The notes under the pieces: model-generated
What the model was told of the DNA's origin: nothing
The model's input: only the letters and a program-made list of their open reading frames with translations
Database searches by the model: none
Program-made: the position numbers and the translations under genes
Shown here: in pieces, positions 9,393 through 19,485 of the stretch
How the letters are laid out: the number at the start of each line of letters is the position of its first letter
How positions within the stretch are numbered: position 1 is the first letter of the stretch
NCBI RefSeq assembly: GCF_025562455.1
Contig: NZ_JAHPRO010000005.1
Location: 1 to 64,000 of the forward strand
Length of the DNA stretch: 64,000 nucleotides
Reading direction: 5' to 3'
From: Acinetobacter sp. WU_MDCI_Axc73
GTDB taxonomy: Bacteria > Pseudomonadota > Gammaproteobacteria > Pseudomonadales > Moraxellaceae

Positions 9393-9398
9393 AAACTT

Positions 9399-9430
9399 TA
9401 AGCACTTATTTGATAAAAAATAAGTGCTTA
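9399..9430 (+). terminator. trmB terminator
   Basis: A perfect 12-bp stem (TAAGCACTTATT/AATAAGTGCTTA) with an 8-nt loop, starting 7 bp after the trmB stop and followed by TCTTT. Confidence 0.8.
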
Positions 9431-9435
9431 TCTTT

Positions 9436-9990
9436 AAAAAATAAAACAAAACACCAAATAAATAACAATTCAATGTCTTAGCATCTACCCAACATCACTG
9501 ATCCATATATCAAAAATTATCCGCGCCATTTCACTTTTCAGTCACAATCAAAATTTTATATTTAGAGCTCTTTTATCATTTTTTCTTTTCTCTCCTCGGG
9601 CAAAATATAAATAACTTATAAAAGCAGCCTAAACTTTAATGTTAAATCTAATGAATACATCATAAAATTTACGTATTTTTAATTGCATGACTTTGAATTA
9701 TTTATTTCACAGATACCTCGAAATATAGATATTCTTTTGCAATAACCTTTTGTGACAAATCAATAACCTAACTATTATGCGAAAAATAGAAAAAATAAAC
9801 TATTTATAAGAAGAACAAAAACAACTTTTGAGCTTTATCAATAAAACAGGGAAATTAAGCTATTCATTTTATAAAGATTTCTCCTGTATGAAAACTGATA
9901 CATCATTGATTTAAGTCAAAAAAGTTAAAACCTTTCCATCATTTTTAACGCATTGATTTGATATAAAATGCAACTACCCAAGGAGTAAGT
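9436..9990. other. AT-rich gap before fadE
   Basis: About 555 bp without a credible ORF, tRNA or repeat. The only clear element is the fadE Shine-Dalgarno AAGGAG at 9980-9985, with a TATAAA-like -10 candidate at 9962-9967. No FadR-like operator could be identified by eye. Confidence 0.5.
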
Positions 9991-12477
9991 ATGACTTTTT
10001 TCCTGTTTATCGTTGCTATTTTGGTACAGCTTTTTGCCATTTGGGCTGTTTTCTATTTTAGCCTATCCAGAACAGTCGGTAGTATCGTGACTATTGTTGT
10101 GGCGATTGCATCTGCCTTTATTTTTACAGCTTGGTCACTATTATTAGGTATTCCTCTGATCCTTCTCAGTTTGGTTATCTTAATTGATCCACTTCGTTTT
10201 AATTTGATAACGAAGCCCGCGTTTAATAGCTTAGGCAATTCTATGCCCAGTATTAGTACCACTGAACAAGAAGCACTTGAAGCAGGTACAAGCTGGTGGG
10301 AAAAAGAGCTATTTATGGGAGCGCCCAACTGGGACACTTTTAATGCCTATCCATTTCCACAGTTATCAGAAGAAGAACAAGCTTTTATTGACAACGAAGC
10401 AGAACAGTTATGTAGCATGTTAGATGAATGGGAAATTCATCATCAAACTAAAGATCTGCCTGAACATGTCTGGCAGTTTATTAAAGATAAAGGCTTCTTA
10501 AGCCTGATTATTCCTAAATCTTATGGTGACAAGGAGTTTAGTTCTTTTGCACAAAGTCGCATCATGAGTAAAATCGCTTCTCGCTCACTCACCACAGCCG
10601 TAAGTTGTATGGTTCCTAACTCTTTGGGGCCAGGTGAATTACTGATGCACTATGGTACAGATGAACAAAAGCAGCGTTATTTGCCAGGTTTGGCTGCGGG
10701 AACTGAGATTCCATGTTTTGGTTTGACCAGCCCTGAAGCTGGGTCTGATGCAGGTGCAATTCCAGATACAGGAGTGGTGTGCTACGGCGAATTTGAAGGT
10801 CAGGAAGTACTAGGGCTTCGTATGAACTTCTCTAAACGTTGGATTACCCTTGCTCCAATTGCAACTGTAGTAGGTTTAGCTTTTAAACTTTATGACCCTG
10901 ATGGTTTACTTGGTGATACATCTAAAACAGAATACGGTATTACTTGTGCCTTGATTCCTGCGAATCATGAAGGTGTTGAGATTGGGCCAAGACATTATCC
11001 CGGCTCTCCATTTATGAATGGAACTGTGGAAGGTCGAAATGTATTTATTCCAATTGACTACATTATTGGCGGCCCTAAAAATGCAGGTAAAGGCTGGCGT
11101 ATGTTGATGGAATGTCTAGGCGTAGGTCGTGGTATTTCTTTGCCTGCCTTGTCAACTGCCGCTGGAGAAATGTCTTACTTAACAGTTGGTGCATTTGCCA
11201 AAGTTCGAGAACAATTTAAGCTTTCTGTCGGTAAATTTGAAGGCGTGCAGGAAGCGACCAGTGACATCGCCAGTGATGCTTACATGTTAGAGTCATTTCG
11301 CTATTTGGTCACATGTGGACTGAATCAAGGCGGCACACCTGCGGTTATGACAGCTATGGCCAAATATTATGCGACTGAAACCATGCGCAAAGTAGTGAAT
11401 CATGGTATGGATGTCGTTGGAGGTCGTGCCATTCAGCTTGGACCACGTAACTTTTTAGCGCTATCTTATCAGGCAATTCCGGTCGCAATTACAGTTGAAG
11501 GTGCAAATATCCTGACCCGCTCATTGATGATCTTTGGTCAAGGCTCTATGCGCTGTCATCCTTATTTATTTGAGGAATTGCAATTATTGCAATCCGATGA
11601 TAAACCAAGCGCACTCAAACAATTTCACGAAATTTTATTTAAACACTTAGGTTATACCTTTAATCGCGGAGCTCGTTCATTTGCCTACGGTTTTACTGGC
11701 GGCTCAAATGACGCGCCTATGATTTCAGATGATTTTACTCAACCTTATTATAAAATCATCAATCGCCTCAGTGCTAACTTGGCTCTAACCGCTGATATGT
11801 CATTGGGTTTACTAGCAGGTGATATCAAACGCAAAGAAATGCTATCTGGGCGTTTAGCAGATATTCATGCTTATCTGTTTATTGCCTCTTCTATTTTAAA
11901 ATTTTATGCCAACGGTACCAAATCTGAAGCAGAACAATTACATGCAAAATTAGCACTAGAGAAATCGCTTTATCATGTGCAAGAAGCATTTTATGGCTTG
12001 TTTGAAAATTTCCCAATCAAGCTGGGTGCAGCACTGGTTAAGTTTGTTTGTTTCCCACTTGGACGACCTATTGGTAAACCAAGCGATGAACTCAAACAAC
12101 AAGTTGCAGAGCTCATCATGCAGGAAAATCCATTCCGTGAGCAATTGAAAAAACATGTGTATTATTCTCAGGATGCTAACGATGTAACAGGTCGTATGGA
12201 ATCAGCATTTCAAATGCTGTTACAAATTGAACCACTTTGGCATAAATTTAAAAAAGCGGAATCTAAAGATCAGTTTAAGGGTTTAACTTTTGAAGAGCAT
12301 ATTACAGATGCTGTTGCGACTAAGTTTATAACTGAATCAGAAGCTCAAAGTTTGATCGTTTATAATGCTAAACGTTATGACAGTATGCTTACTGATATTT
12401 TTGACATGGAGCTTAATCATGATCTTGAACTTGAAAATCCACATATGCCTATTACAGGTGAAGCAACTCTGGATTAA
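9991..12477 (+). CDS. fadE: Acyl-CoA dehydrogenase FadE
   Basis: First step of fatty acid beta-oxidation: FAD-dependent oxidation of acyl-CoA to trans-2-enoyl-CoA. At 828 residues it has the long YafH/FadE architecture. Two or three N-terminal membrane segments (about 1-65) precede the acyl-CoA dehydrogenase core (GLTSPEAGSDAGAIPDTG, then CLGVGRGISLPALS and VVGGRAIQLGPRN) and an extra C-terminal domain (DUF1974 type). AAGGAG lies 5 nt before the ATG. The gene is followed by a perfect palindromic terminator and so appears monocistronic. Oleate hydratase lies a few kilobases away, but no shared regulation can be seen. Confidence 0.93.
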   Translation: MTFFLFIVAILVQLFAIWAVFYFSLSRTVGSIVTIVVAIASAFIFTAWSLLLGIPLILLSLVILIDPLRFNLITKPAFNSLGNSMPSISTTEQEALEAGTSWWEKELFMGAPNWDTFNAYPFPQLSEEEQAFIDNEAEQLCSMLDEWEIHHQTKDLPEHVWQFIKDKGFLSLIIPKSYGDKEFSSFAQSRIMSKIASRSLTTAVSCMVPNSLGPGELLMHYGTDEQKQRYLPGLAAGTEIPCFGLTSPEAGSDAGAIPDTGVVCYGEFEGQEVLGLRMNFSKRWITLAPIATVVGLAFKLYDPDGLLGDTSKTEYGITCALIPANHEGVEIGPRHYPGSPFMNGTVEGRNVFIPIDYIIGGPKNAGKGWRMLMECLGVGRGISLPALSTAAGEMSYLTVGAFAKVREQFKLSVGKFEGVQEATSDIASDAYMLESFRYLVTCGLNQGGTPAVMTAMAKYYATETMRKVVNHGMDVVGGRAIQLGPRNFLALSYQAIPVAITVEGANILTRSLMIFGQGSMRCHPYLFEELQLLQSDDKPSALKQFHEILFKHLGYTFNRGARSFAYGFTGGSNDAPMISDDFTQPYYKIINRLSANLALTADMSLGLLAGDIKRKEMLSGRLADIHAYLFIASSILKFYANGTKSEAEQLHAKLALEKSLYHVQEAFYGLFENFPIKLGAALVKFVCFPLGRPIGKPSDELKQQVAELIMQENPFREQLKKHVYYSQDANDVTGRMESAFQMLLQIEPLWHKFKKAESKDQFKGLTFEEHITDAVATKFITESEAQSLIVYNAKRYDSMLTDIFDMELNHDLELENPHMPITGEATLD

Positions 12478-12507
12478 TTAAGTCTTTCAGCCAATTTTAT
12501 AATGTGA

Positions 12508-12531
12508 TAAAAGCGTCCATGGACGCTTTTA
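12508..12531 (+). terminator. fadE terminator
   Basis: A 24-bp perfect palindrome (TAAAAGCGTCC and its complement around the centre) ends in a T-rich tract. It lies between fadE and the next gene and argues against starting that gene at the ATG at 12518 or further upstream. Confidence 0.85.
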
Positions 12532-12557
12532 TTCTTTTACAAATTATAGGAAAGATA

Positions 12558-12947
12558 ATGTCACAACAAGATTATGAAAACGGTTTAAAAGTTCGAACTG
12601 AAGTCATGGGTGAATCATTTGTTAAACGTGCTCAGGACAATACAGTGTCATTCACAGCACCCCTTCAAAACTGGATTAATGAACATGCTTGGGGATCTAC
12701 ATGGCAACGCGAAGGTGTACTTCCACGTAAGTATCGCTCACTCATTACCCTTGCTATGTTAACCGCACTTAAAGCACCTACAGAACTGAAAGGTCATGTG
12801 CGCGGTGCATTAAATAATGGTTGTAGTATTGAGGAAATACAAGAAACGCTGTTGCATAGTTTGCCTTATTGCGGCGCGCCAGCAGCCCAAGAAGCATTTC
12901 GGGCCGCCTTAGAAGTGATTCAGGAATATCAAAATAATCAAAATTAA
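12558..12947 (+). CDS. Carboxymuconolactone decarboxylase / AhpD-like family protein
   Basis: Small all-helical protein of 129 residues in the CMD family, resembling PcaC (4-carboxymuconolactone decarboxylase of the protocatechuate pathway). Supporting segments are PRKYRSLITLAMLTAL, LKGHVRGALNNGCSIEEI and LLHSLPYCGAPAAQEAF. It has no CxxC pair of the AhpD type, so a peroxidase role is less likely. No other pca genes are nearby, so the substrate is open. The start gives MSQQDYENG after TAGGAAAG. Longer starts would lie inside the upstream terminator hairpin. Confidence 0.85.
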   Translation: MSQQDYENGLKVRTEVMGESFVKRAQDNTVSFTAPLQNWINEHAWGSTWQREGVLPRKYRSLITLAMLTALKAPTELKGHVRGALNNGCSIEEIQETLLHSLPYCGAPAAQEAFRAALEVIQEYQNNQN

Positions 12948-12977
12948 ATCAGATTTTACGAATACATATGTTTATTG

Positions 12978-14036
12978 CTAATAAATCTGGATTCCATCTC
13001 GACCATTGCGTTTGACATAATAAAGCGCTTTATCGGCCAGACCAAACCATTCAGAGACTGTTTGTGCAGTCTCTATAGACGCAATTCCTATACTAATACT
13101 TGCGGAAAAGCACTCATCACTTTGTAATCGGATATTCTTGATAGATGCTGCAATATTTTCAGCAAGTATTAAAATTTCATCGTTGCTTCGATCTACTACA
13201 ATAATTGCAAGTTCATCACCACCAAAACGAGCTGGGGTATCTTTAGGGCCAATAAAATGCCTTAAAATACTGGAAATTTCGGCTAAAAAGTAATCCCCTG
13301 ATTCATGTCCATAAGTGTCATTAATATATTTAAAGTCATCGACATCTAGCAACATCAAATGTGCATGAGTTCCATTTCTCTGAGTTTGGATAAAAGTTGA
13401 AGAAAGGCGCTGTTCAAATAAACGGCGGTTAGGAATATGTAAACGTGGATCCATTAAGGCAATACGCTCAAATTCGCGGTTTTTATGGATCAACTGCACC
13501 GCAAGGTTTCGGGTTACTACGCTTAAAAACATGACATATAGTGTTGCCAAAGGTAGTGAACACCATACAATGTGACTATTAAAATCGCTATTTACATGAA
13601 AACCTAACAATACCCACGTGATCAAACAACTCACTGTCATAGCAATCAGAGAGGGTTTTAAAATGACCCACCCACCTGCGGCATAACGATCAGAAATTAA
13701 AATCGCGATCATAATTAATGATGGAAAAGGACTAACCTCCATCACAGCAATCCATGCTCCCCCTAAAGCAGCATCGACCACTAAGCTCATATTTGTGGTT
13801 TTCACCGCATCACGTTTGCTTTTTGCAAAAAAATAAGCTGCTGCGGGCCAAATAAAGGCATTGATACCCAGTAGCATATATACAAATAAAGAGTAATTTA
13901 AATAATGAAGAACTGAGGAAATGGATAGAAAACATAGAATCGTTCCCATTTGCCGCATTAAAAAAATCCGATGAACATATCGCTTGCTGCGTTCAAGTAA
14001 TATTGCTTCATCCGTTTTTATATAGGGCATAGTCAT
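12978..14036 (-). CDS. MASE2-GGDEF diguanylate cyclase
   Basis: Membrane protein of 352 residues predicted to make cyclic di-GMP. The N-terminal half (about 20-185) matches the MASE2 sensor of E. coli DgcC/AdrA, with AFIWPAAAY and VVDAALGGAWIAVM. The GGDEF domain (about 190-350) has the metal/substrate motif LLDVDDFKYINDTYGH and the active-site loop ARFGGDEL at 270-276, with leucine instead of phenylalanine at the last position. The inhibitory I-site RxxD expected just before the loop is replaced by GPKD, so product inhibition may be lost. It stands alone, convergent with the CMD-like gene with only 30 bp between. Confidence 0.9.
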   Translation of the reverse strand: MTMPYIKTDEAILLERSKRYVHRIFLMRQMGTILCFLSISSVLHYLNYSLFVYMLLGINAFIWPAAAYFFAKSKRDAVKTTNMSLVVDAALGGAWIAVMEVSPFPSLIMIAILISDRYAAGGWVILKPSLIAMTVSCLITWVLLGFHVNSDFNSHIVWCSLPLATLYVMFLSVVTRNLAVQLIHKNREFERIALMDPRLHIPNRRLFEQRLSSTFIQTQRNGTHAHLMLLDVDDFKYINDTYGHESGDYFLAEISSILRHFIGPKDTPARFGGDELAIIVVDRSNDEILILAENIAASIKNIRLQSDECFSASISIGIASIETAQTVSEWFGLADKALYYVKRNGRDGIQIY

Positions 14037-14567
14037 TAGGGCTTTTTATTCAATGATAAAACGAATCGCTTATTGCTAAGCGGCCTATGCAACATCATTT
14101 TCTCTTCAACTACATGATTCTAACCACATTTTACTCAAAATATAATGCATATATATACCAATTTTTTTAAATATATTTGATTAAATAATATTTATTTACA
14201 ACAAAAAATAAAAACTGACATATTACGACACTTTTTTGCTATTTATGAATATTTAGAATAATTTGCATTTTTATATTTCTAAAATTTATAACTATTATTT
14301 AAATTTTCGCATCAAATTACATATTTACATCATAGGCACACATTTTATTCATAATCATGCAACACATAAATTTAAAGATCACTTTAAAATTATAATTCTC
14401 TGATATTTAATCATTTTAAGAAATACACATACAGTCTTTATGGTTTTGTGTGTTTCCAAAGTGATATCGCAAAGATGATCTTCATGAATTGTTAACATAT
14501 ATTGCTGTTGAATTGCTAGAGCTAGTGAAACTACATCAAATTATGATTACTCAGGAAATAAGCCACT
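14037..14567. other. Very AT-rich gap between divergent genes
   Basis: About 530 bp separate the cyclase gene from proP. The stretch is strikingly AT-rich, with many A and T runs. I see no ORF, hairpin with a T tail, or tRNA. It must hold the promoters of both flanking genes, but none stands out. Confidence 0.5.
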
Positions 14568-16049
14568 ATGTCCAAAAGAAAAATAAAACCTCTTGAAATA
14601 GATGATGTTGAAATTGTTGATTATGAAAAAACCAAAAAAGCGATTAAGGCTGCCGCACTTGGTAATGCAATTGAGTGGTTCGATTTTGGTGTATATGGCT
14701 ATGTTGCCTATGTACTGGGTAAAGTATTTTTCCCCAATTCATCTCCCAGTGTACAGATGATTGCTGCGCTTGCAACTTTCTCCATTCCTTTTATTTTTAG
14801 ACCATTAGGAGGAATATTCTTTGGTCGCTTAGGCGATAAATACGGACGACAAAAAGTTCTGGCCATTACCATTATTATCATGTCCGTAAGTACTTTTGGT
14901 ATCGGCTTGATTCCATCTTATGAAAGTATAGGGATTTGGGCACCCATCCTATTGCTGATTGTCAAAATTGCGCAAGGTTTTTCGGTTGGCGGTGAGTATG
15001 CAGGAGCTGCGATTTTTGTAGCTGAATATTCTCCCGATCGAAAACGCGGCTTCATGGGAAGTTGGCTGGATTTTGGCTCAATCTTAGGTTTCGTCGTGGG
15101 TGCTGGGGTTGTATCCTTAATCAGTTTTTCTGTAGGTGAAACTGCCTTTATGGAATGGGGTTGGAGAATTCCATTTTATCTGGCTTTACCGTTGGGCTTA
15201 ATAGGACTGTATTTACGTCACTCTCTTGATGAAACCCCGACCTTTCAAGCACATACTGAAAATCAATCAAATTCAAAAAAACCTAAAAAAATTGGTTTTA
15301 AGCAAATTTTAAGTGCACATAAACGTAGTTTATTGGTCTGTGTGGGCATAGTCATTTGTACTAATGTCACCTATTACATGCTACTGACTTATTTACCTAG
15401 TTATTTTTCACATAACTTAGGCTATTCAGAAGATCATGGGGTGTTGATCATCATTGCGGTTATGGTTGGAATGCTGTTTGTTCAACCCTTTGTTGGGATG
15501 TTCAGTGACAAAATTGGTCGTCGTCCTTTTATATTTGCAGGCAGCATTGCGCTAGTTTTATTTTCTTATCCCGCCTTTCTTTTACTTGATACCAATAATG
15601 TCTACTTGATTTTTCTAGGCCTTTTAATTTTGGCACTTTCACTAAATATGCTGATTGGCGTTATGGCTTCTACCTTGCCTGCCCTATTTCCTACCGAGAT
15701 TCGTTATAGTGCGCTTGCCATTGCATTTAATATTTCAGTCGTCATCGCAGGTTTAACCCCAACGATTACCGCTACATTGGTTGAGACTACGCAGAATATT
15801 ATGGTTCCAGCTTACTATTTAATGCTATGTGGGGTATTTGGAGTCATGACCGCATTTTACCTGAAAGAAACAGCCAACTTACCCCTTAAAGGCGCAACGC
15901 CAATGGCAGTTAATACTGAAGAAGCCGAAGAGTTGTTGGAACAATATCACGATAATATTGAACAAAGAATTGAACAAATTGACCAGAAAATTGAAGAACT
16001 TCAGGAAAAAAGGGATCACTTAGCCAAACAACATCCTGATATTGATTAA
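14568..16049 (+). CDS. proP: ProP-type proline/betaine:H+ symporter
   Basis: Major facilitator transporter of the metabolite:H+ symporter family, 493 residues and 12 predicted membrane segments. It closely resembles E. coli ProP: KKAIKAAALGNAIEWFDFG at the start, the signature GRLGDKYGRQKVL in loop 2-3, and KIAQGFSVGGEYAGAA in TM4. A charged C-terminal tail (about 440-493) with EQRIEQIDQKIEELQEKRD reads as a coiled coil, the feature of osmosensing ProP proteins. It should import proline, glycine betaine or ectoine under osmotic stress. It is monocistronic, ending at a bidirectional terminator. Confidence 0.88.
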   Translation: MSKRKIKPLEIDDVEIVDYEKTKKAIKAAALGNAIEWFDFGVYGYVAYVLGKVFFPNSSPSVQMIAALATFSIPFIFRPLGGIFFGRLGDKYGRQKVLAITIIIMSVSTFGIGLIPSYESIGIWAPILLLIVKIAQGFSVGGEYAGAAIFVAEYSPDRKRGFMGSWLDFGSILGFVVGAGVVSLISFSVGETAFMEWGWRIPFYLALPLGLIGLYLRHSLDETPTFQAHTENQSNSKKPKKIGFKQILSAHKRSLLVCVGIVICTNVTYYMLLTYLPSYFSHNLGYSEDHGVLIIIAVMVGMLFVQPFVGMFSDKIGRRPFIFAGSIALVLFSYPAFLLLDTNNVYLIFLGLLILALSLNMLIGVMASTLPALFPTEIRYSALAIAFNISVVIAGLTPTITATLVETTQNIMVPAYYLMLCGVFGVMTAFYLKETANLPLKGATPMAVNTEEAEELLEQYHDNIEQRIEQIDQKIEELQEKRDHLAKQHPDID

Positions 16050-16066
16050 CTTCACTTTACCTCAAA

Positions 16067-16096
16067 AACAAGCCCCTTCATCCTTAGGGGCTTGTT
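16067..16096. terminator. Bidirectional terminator proP / oleate hydratase
   Basis: A perfect 10-bp stem (AACAAGCCCC/GGGGCTTGTT) with a 10-nt loop lies between two convergent genes. Confidence 0.8.
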
Positions 16097-16107
16097 GATT
16101 CTAAAAA

Positions 16108-18054
16108 TTATTTTACTTTATCTTTTATAGAACTGATCCAATCTTTAAAATGTCCAAACTGTTCAGATAAAAAAGATTCGTTTTCAGACTGCTCGGCATC
16201 TTTGGGCAAAATATGTTCATAATAAGTGCCTTTTAACACATGTCTGAGTAAACGTTCACCTGGAAATGGCCCACCGTCATTTAAGGTTTTTGCACCTTTA
16301 ATTAGATGACGAATGTCATATTGCAACGGCGAAAGATCTGGCACTTGTTTATCAATATTAAGAAGTTTATACACTGCTAAACGTCCTGTTCGAGCTGAAC
16401 TTTCAATAGTAAAAACAACATCATTATTGGTTTCAACAAATTGCCCAACCAGCGCTAAGTTTTTATATCCTTTTGGCACTACACGTGGACGATCACCCTT
16501 AGCACGTGGCATGAACATTGAAGTAATATAGGGCATAAAGGAAATGCGAGCGATGGTATTTTCGATCACATTGTCTAGTTGATCAAGAATACCCAAGTGG
16601 TAACACAATTCGGTCAGTATTTCATTACCTGTGCATTCTGGCATGGTCTTTTTGACATAATTTCCTGGTTTATCCATAAACAACGCATAAACCCAAAGCA
16701 CTAAGACATCATCTGGCTGCTCAGGGAAATGCGGCTGGCGGTTACACGTAAAGCTCATTAACCAGTTTGAATCTGTGATTGTGATGATTCCACCAGTGAC
16801 AGTTTTACCAGAGTATGGATCGTTAACTGAGTATTCTTTCAGTTTTTCAACAAAAGCTGACGGTTTACAAGTCAAGGTCACGGATAACCAAGATGATTTT
16901 TCAATGTTGCCACAAAACTTCTCAGGTTTGCCAAATACTGGAGATTTCTTTGCCAAGTTTTTCCAGAGTAGCCAACCCGCACTTTGACCACTCGTGCTAT
17001 TGTCCACTTTGCTCATTGCAGCAGTTGTATTGTTACCATACGAAGTATCTTCAGTCATTGAACCTGTGGTAATCACCACAAAATCATTTTCAGTGAGATC
17101 AATTTTTTGTTCTTTACCCTCTTTTTCAATCAATAAAGATTTTGCAAAACTATCCTGCCCTTTCTGCTCAACTTCCACATCTTTGACCCATGTGTTGAGT
17201 TGAATTGTGACCCCTTTTTCCTTTAAATACTGTCCTAAAGGTTTAACAAAGGTATCGTGCTGATTATATTTTGGAAATACCAATGCAGTCATATCTTTAA
17301 AACCATCAAACTGATGTAAAAAACGATGCATATAAAGTTTGCATTCTAGTAAGCTATGCCAGTTTTCAAAAGCGAACATGGTCCGCCATAAAGTCCAAAA
17401 GTTTGATGCTAAAAACTCGCTACTGAAATATTCTTCGATTGTGGTATCGTCCAGATCTTCTTTTTTGGTGAGAAGTAATTTGACAATCGCAAGTTGATCT
17501 TTCTTAGACAAACCAAACTTACTAAAATCCTGAACTTGACCTTGTTGATGAATCAATCGCGCTTTGGAAAAGTTGGGATCATTATCATTGAGTAAGCGAT
17601 ATTCATCCAGCACACTAAAAGGTTCTGGCAATTCCAATGCAGGAATGTCCTGAAAAATGTTCCAGATATTTTCATAGGCAAATTCCATTTCACGGCCACC
17701 ACGAATCAGGAAACCATCTTGGGCATTACCTGATCCATCTAATGAACCACCATCAACAGGGAGTTGCTCTAGAAAAATGATGTTCGATGCCGGTATTTGT
17801 CCGTCACGAATGAAATAATAAGCGGCTGACAATCCTGCGATCCCACTGCCGACAATATAAATTTTACTGTTTTGATACTGGTCAGAACCAATGCCACGAT
17901 TTCTTTGATAATTGCCGATATAGTCGGCTGGTGGTGTCGTGATATCAGGTGAGTTTTGATAAGTTTCCGTACTCGAGTCTGGTTCGTGAACCATCTTTCC
18001 GTGAAATTTTGATGTATCGAGAACCTTATCAAATTTTGAAGTAATTTTACTCAT
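16108..18054 (-). CDS. ohyA: Oleate hydratase (MCRA family)
   Basis: FAD-dependent enzyme that adds water to the cis-9 double bond of oleic acid, giving 10-hydroxystearate. At 648 residues it is full length. It has the dinucleotide fold [18 protein letters not shown] near residue 65 and the family hallmark [12 protein letters not shown], which contains the catalytic glutamate region. Further motifs are FVVITTGSM and [20 protein letters not shown] near the C-terminus. There is no signal peptide. In bacteria such enzymes are usually linked to detoxifying host or environmental unsaturated fatty acids. The neighbours are proP (convergent) and an unrelated DUF4424-like gene, so no operon is evident. 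Confidence 0.95.
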   Translation of the reverse strand: MSKITSKFDKVLDTSKFHGKMVHEPDSSTETYQNSPDITTPPADYIGNYQRNRGIGSDQYQNSKIYIVGSGIAGLSAAYYFIRDGQIPASNIIFLEQLPVDGGSLDGSGNAQDGFLIRGGREMEFAYENIWNIFQDIPALELPEPFSVLDEYRLLNDNDPNFSKARLIHQQGQVQDFSKFGLSKKDQLAIVKLLLTKKEDLDDTTIEEYFSSEFLASNFWTLWRTMFAFENWHSLLECKLYMHRFLHQFDGFKDMTALVFPKYNQHDTFVKPLGQYLKEKGVTIQLNTWVKDVEVEQKGQDSFAKSLLIEKEGKEQKIDLTENDFVVITTGSMTEDTSYGNNTTAAMSKVDNSTSGQSAGWLLWKNLAKKSPVFGKPEKFCGNIEKSSWLSVTLTCKPSAFVEKLKEYSVNDPYSGKTVTGGIITITDSNWLMSFTCNRQPHFPEQPDDVLVLWVYALFMDKPGNYVKKTMPECTGNEILTELCYHLGILDQLDNVIENTIARISFMPYITSMFMPRAKGDRPRVVPKGYKNLALVGQFVETNNDVVFTIESSARTGRLAVYKLLNIDKQVPDLSPLQYDIRHLIKGAKTLNDGGPFPGERLLRHVLKGTYYEHILPKDAEQSENESFLSEQFGHFKDWISSIKDKVK

Positions 18055-18345
18055 GAGTTCCTCTACGGATTTATTATCTGAAATATGTTATTTATGAGCC
18101 TATTAGTATGATCATATCCACTACCATTTTTAGCCAAATTCTGTATTAACTTTGTATTTGATCTGACTACCTCTGAAGCCCTATTGATTTGGTCTGTATT
18201 TAAAATAAAATTATTTAAAAACAAGATAATACCTCCATTTTACATTTCTTTCTACGGAAGAAAAACAAATAAGGATTGAACCATCATAAAATAAGTCGAC
18301 TCTATTTTTATATTATTTGCTCTGGATGAAAAATATCAAACTTAT

Positions 18346-19311
18346 TTATTTTAATATTGGCACAAAAATAATATCTACATCCTCTGTAGGTTTAAAGTTT
18401 TTCTCAGAGATTTTGAATTGGGTAGCATTTATTTTTTGTATATTTCCTTGCCAGCAGAGTGAAATCAATTCATTTTTATCTCGCTCAATGACCATGTTAA
18501 AATTTCCAATCGGTTTTGCCCAGTTTGCTCCCGTTTTTAAAATATAACCCAGCCCCATATATGGAGGATTCTGATTTGACATTTTGTTGAGTGCATTTTT
18601 AAAACTCTGATCGATACAATGATCTTTTGCTACTTCATCATCAAGATAGACTGAACCCCCGACTAAAGGTCGATATTGATGCTCAACATGCGTCACACTA
18701 TTGGCTTTAAAACCTTGTTGCCAGTTATAAATAACTTGTGCCTCCCAATAAATGAAATCGTCTGGATGATAGGGCTTAATTAGTTTTTGCACTTTAGGCT
18801 GTTGGCAGCGGAAAATACGTTGATTTAATATTTCATCACTGATTTTCTGTGTCCACGGATTCATCAGTTCTTGATCGCTCAAGCCACATTTTTTTAATTC
18901 CTGAGTCACATCAATCGAATCTTTCTTCCAATCTATTTCACCCTTTTTGTTCAATGCTGGCAAAAAAGCTCGAACATGCACAGATACATCAATAGGCGTT
19001 TGATTGACTTTTACTTTAAAACTATTAATGAATGCTTCTGTATTAGCAAAATCACTTTCTCGTGAATTGCCAACTTTAGGCATAGGAAATAAAATATTTT
19101 CATGAATATTATGAGGCGTTAGATTTTTAAATTCATATTCGACACGAATGAGTTTTTTACTGATAAATAAATTTTCTTTTTGAATACTAATGTTCGGATT
19201 TTTAATATACGCAACCCCACCTGTTGCAACATATCCCGTTGAATCATTGGCAGATAAACAAGAAATAGTAAAAACACCAACCAGACCAAAACATAGTATT
19301 TTTTTAATCAT
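18346..19311 (-). CDS. Exported DUF4424-like protein
   Basis: Secreted protein of 321 residues. An N-terminal signal segment (MIKKILCFGLVGVFTISC) ends at a cysteine, so it could be a lipoprotein, although TISC is a poor lipobox. Past it, STGYVATGGVAYIKNPNISI resembles the start of DUF4424 proteins, as do the beta-rich body and conserved VEYEFKN segment. Function is not known for the family. It lies upstream of the oleate hydratase gene on the same strand with about 290 bp between, too far to assume an operon. Confidence 0.7.
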   Translation of the reverse strand: MIKKILCFGLVGVFTISCLSANDSTGYVATGGVAYIKNPNISIQKENLFISKKLIRVEYEFKNLTPHNIHENILFPMPKVGNSRESDFANTEAFINSFKVKVNQTPIDVSVHVRAFLPALNKKGEIDWKKDSIDVTQELKKCGLSDQELMNPWTQKISDEILNQRIFRCQQPKVQKLIKPYHPDDFIYWEAQVIYNWQQGFKANSVTHVEHQYRPLVGGSVYLDDEVAKDHCIDQSFKNALNKMSNQNPPYMGLGYILKTGANWAKPIGNFNMVIERDKNELISLCWQGNIQKINATQFKISEKNFKPTEDVDIIFVPILK

Positions 19312-19485
19312 TATAATGATCTCTCTATTTTATTTAAAGTATCTATATTTATTATAAAACTTCTTTCATCATTGTTTAGACCCTTTTATTGTTCTCCTAC
19401 TCAGGCAAAGTAAAAGGGTCTTATGAAAGAGGTCTTTTGTTTCTGATTGACTTATCATATTTCAAAAATTCTGTTTTTGTCTCTG

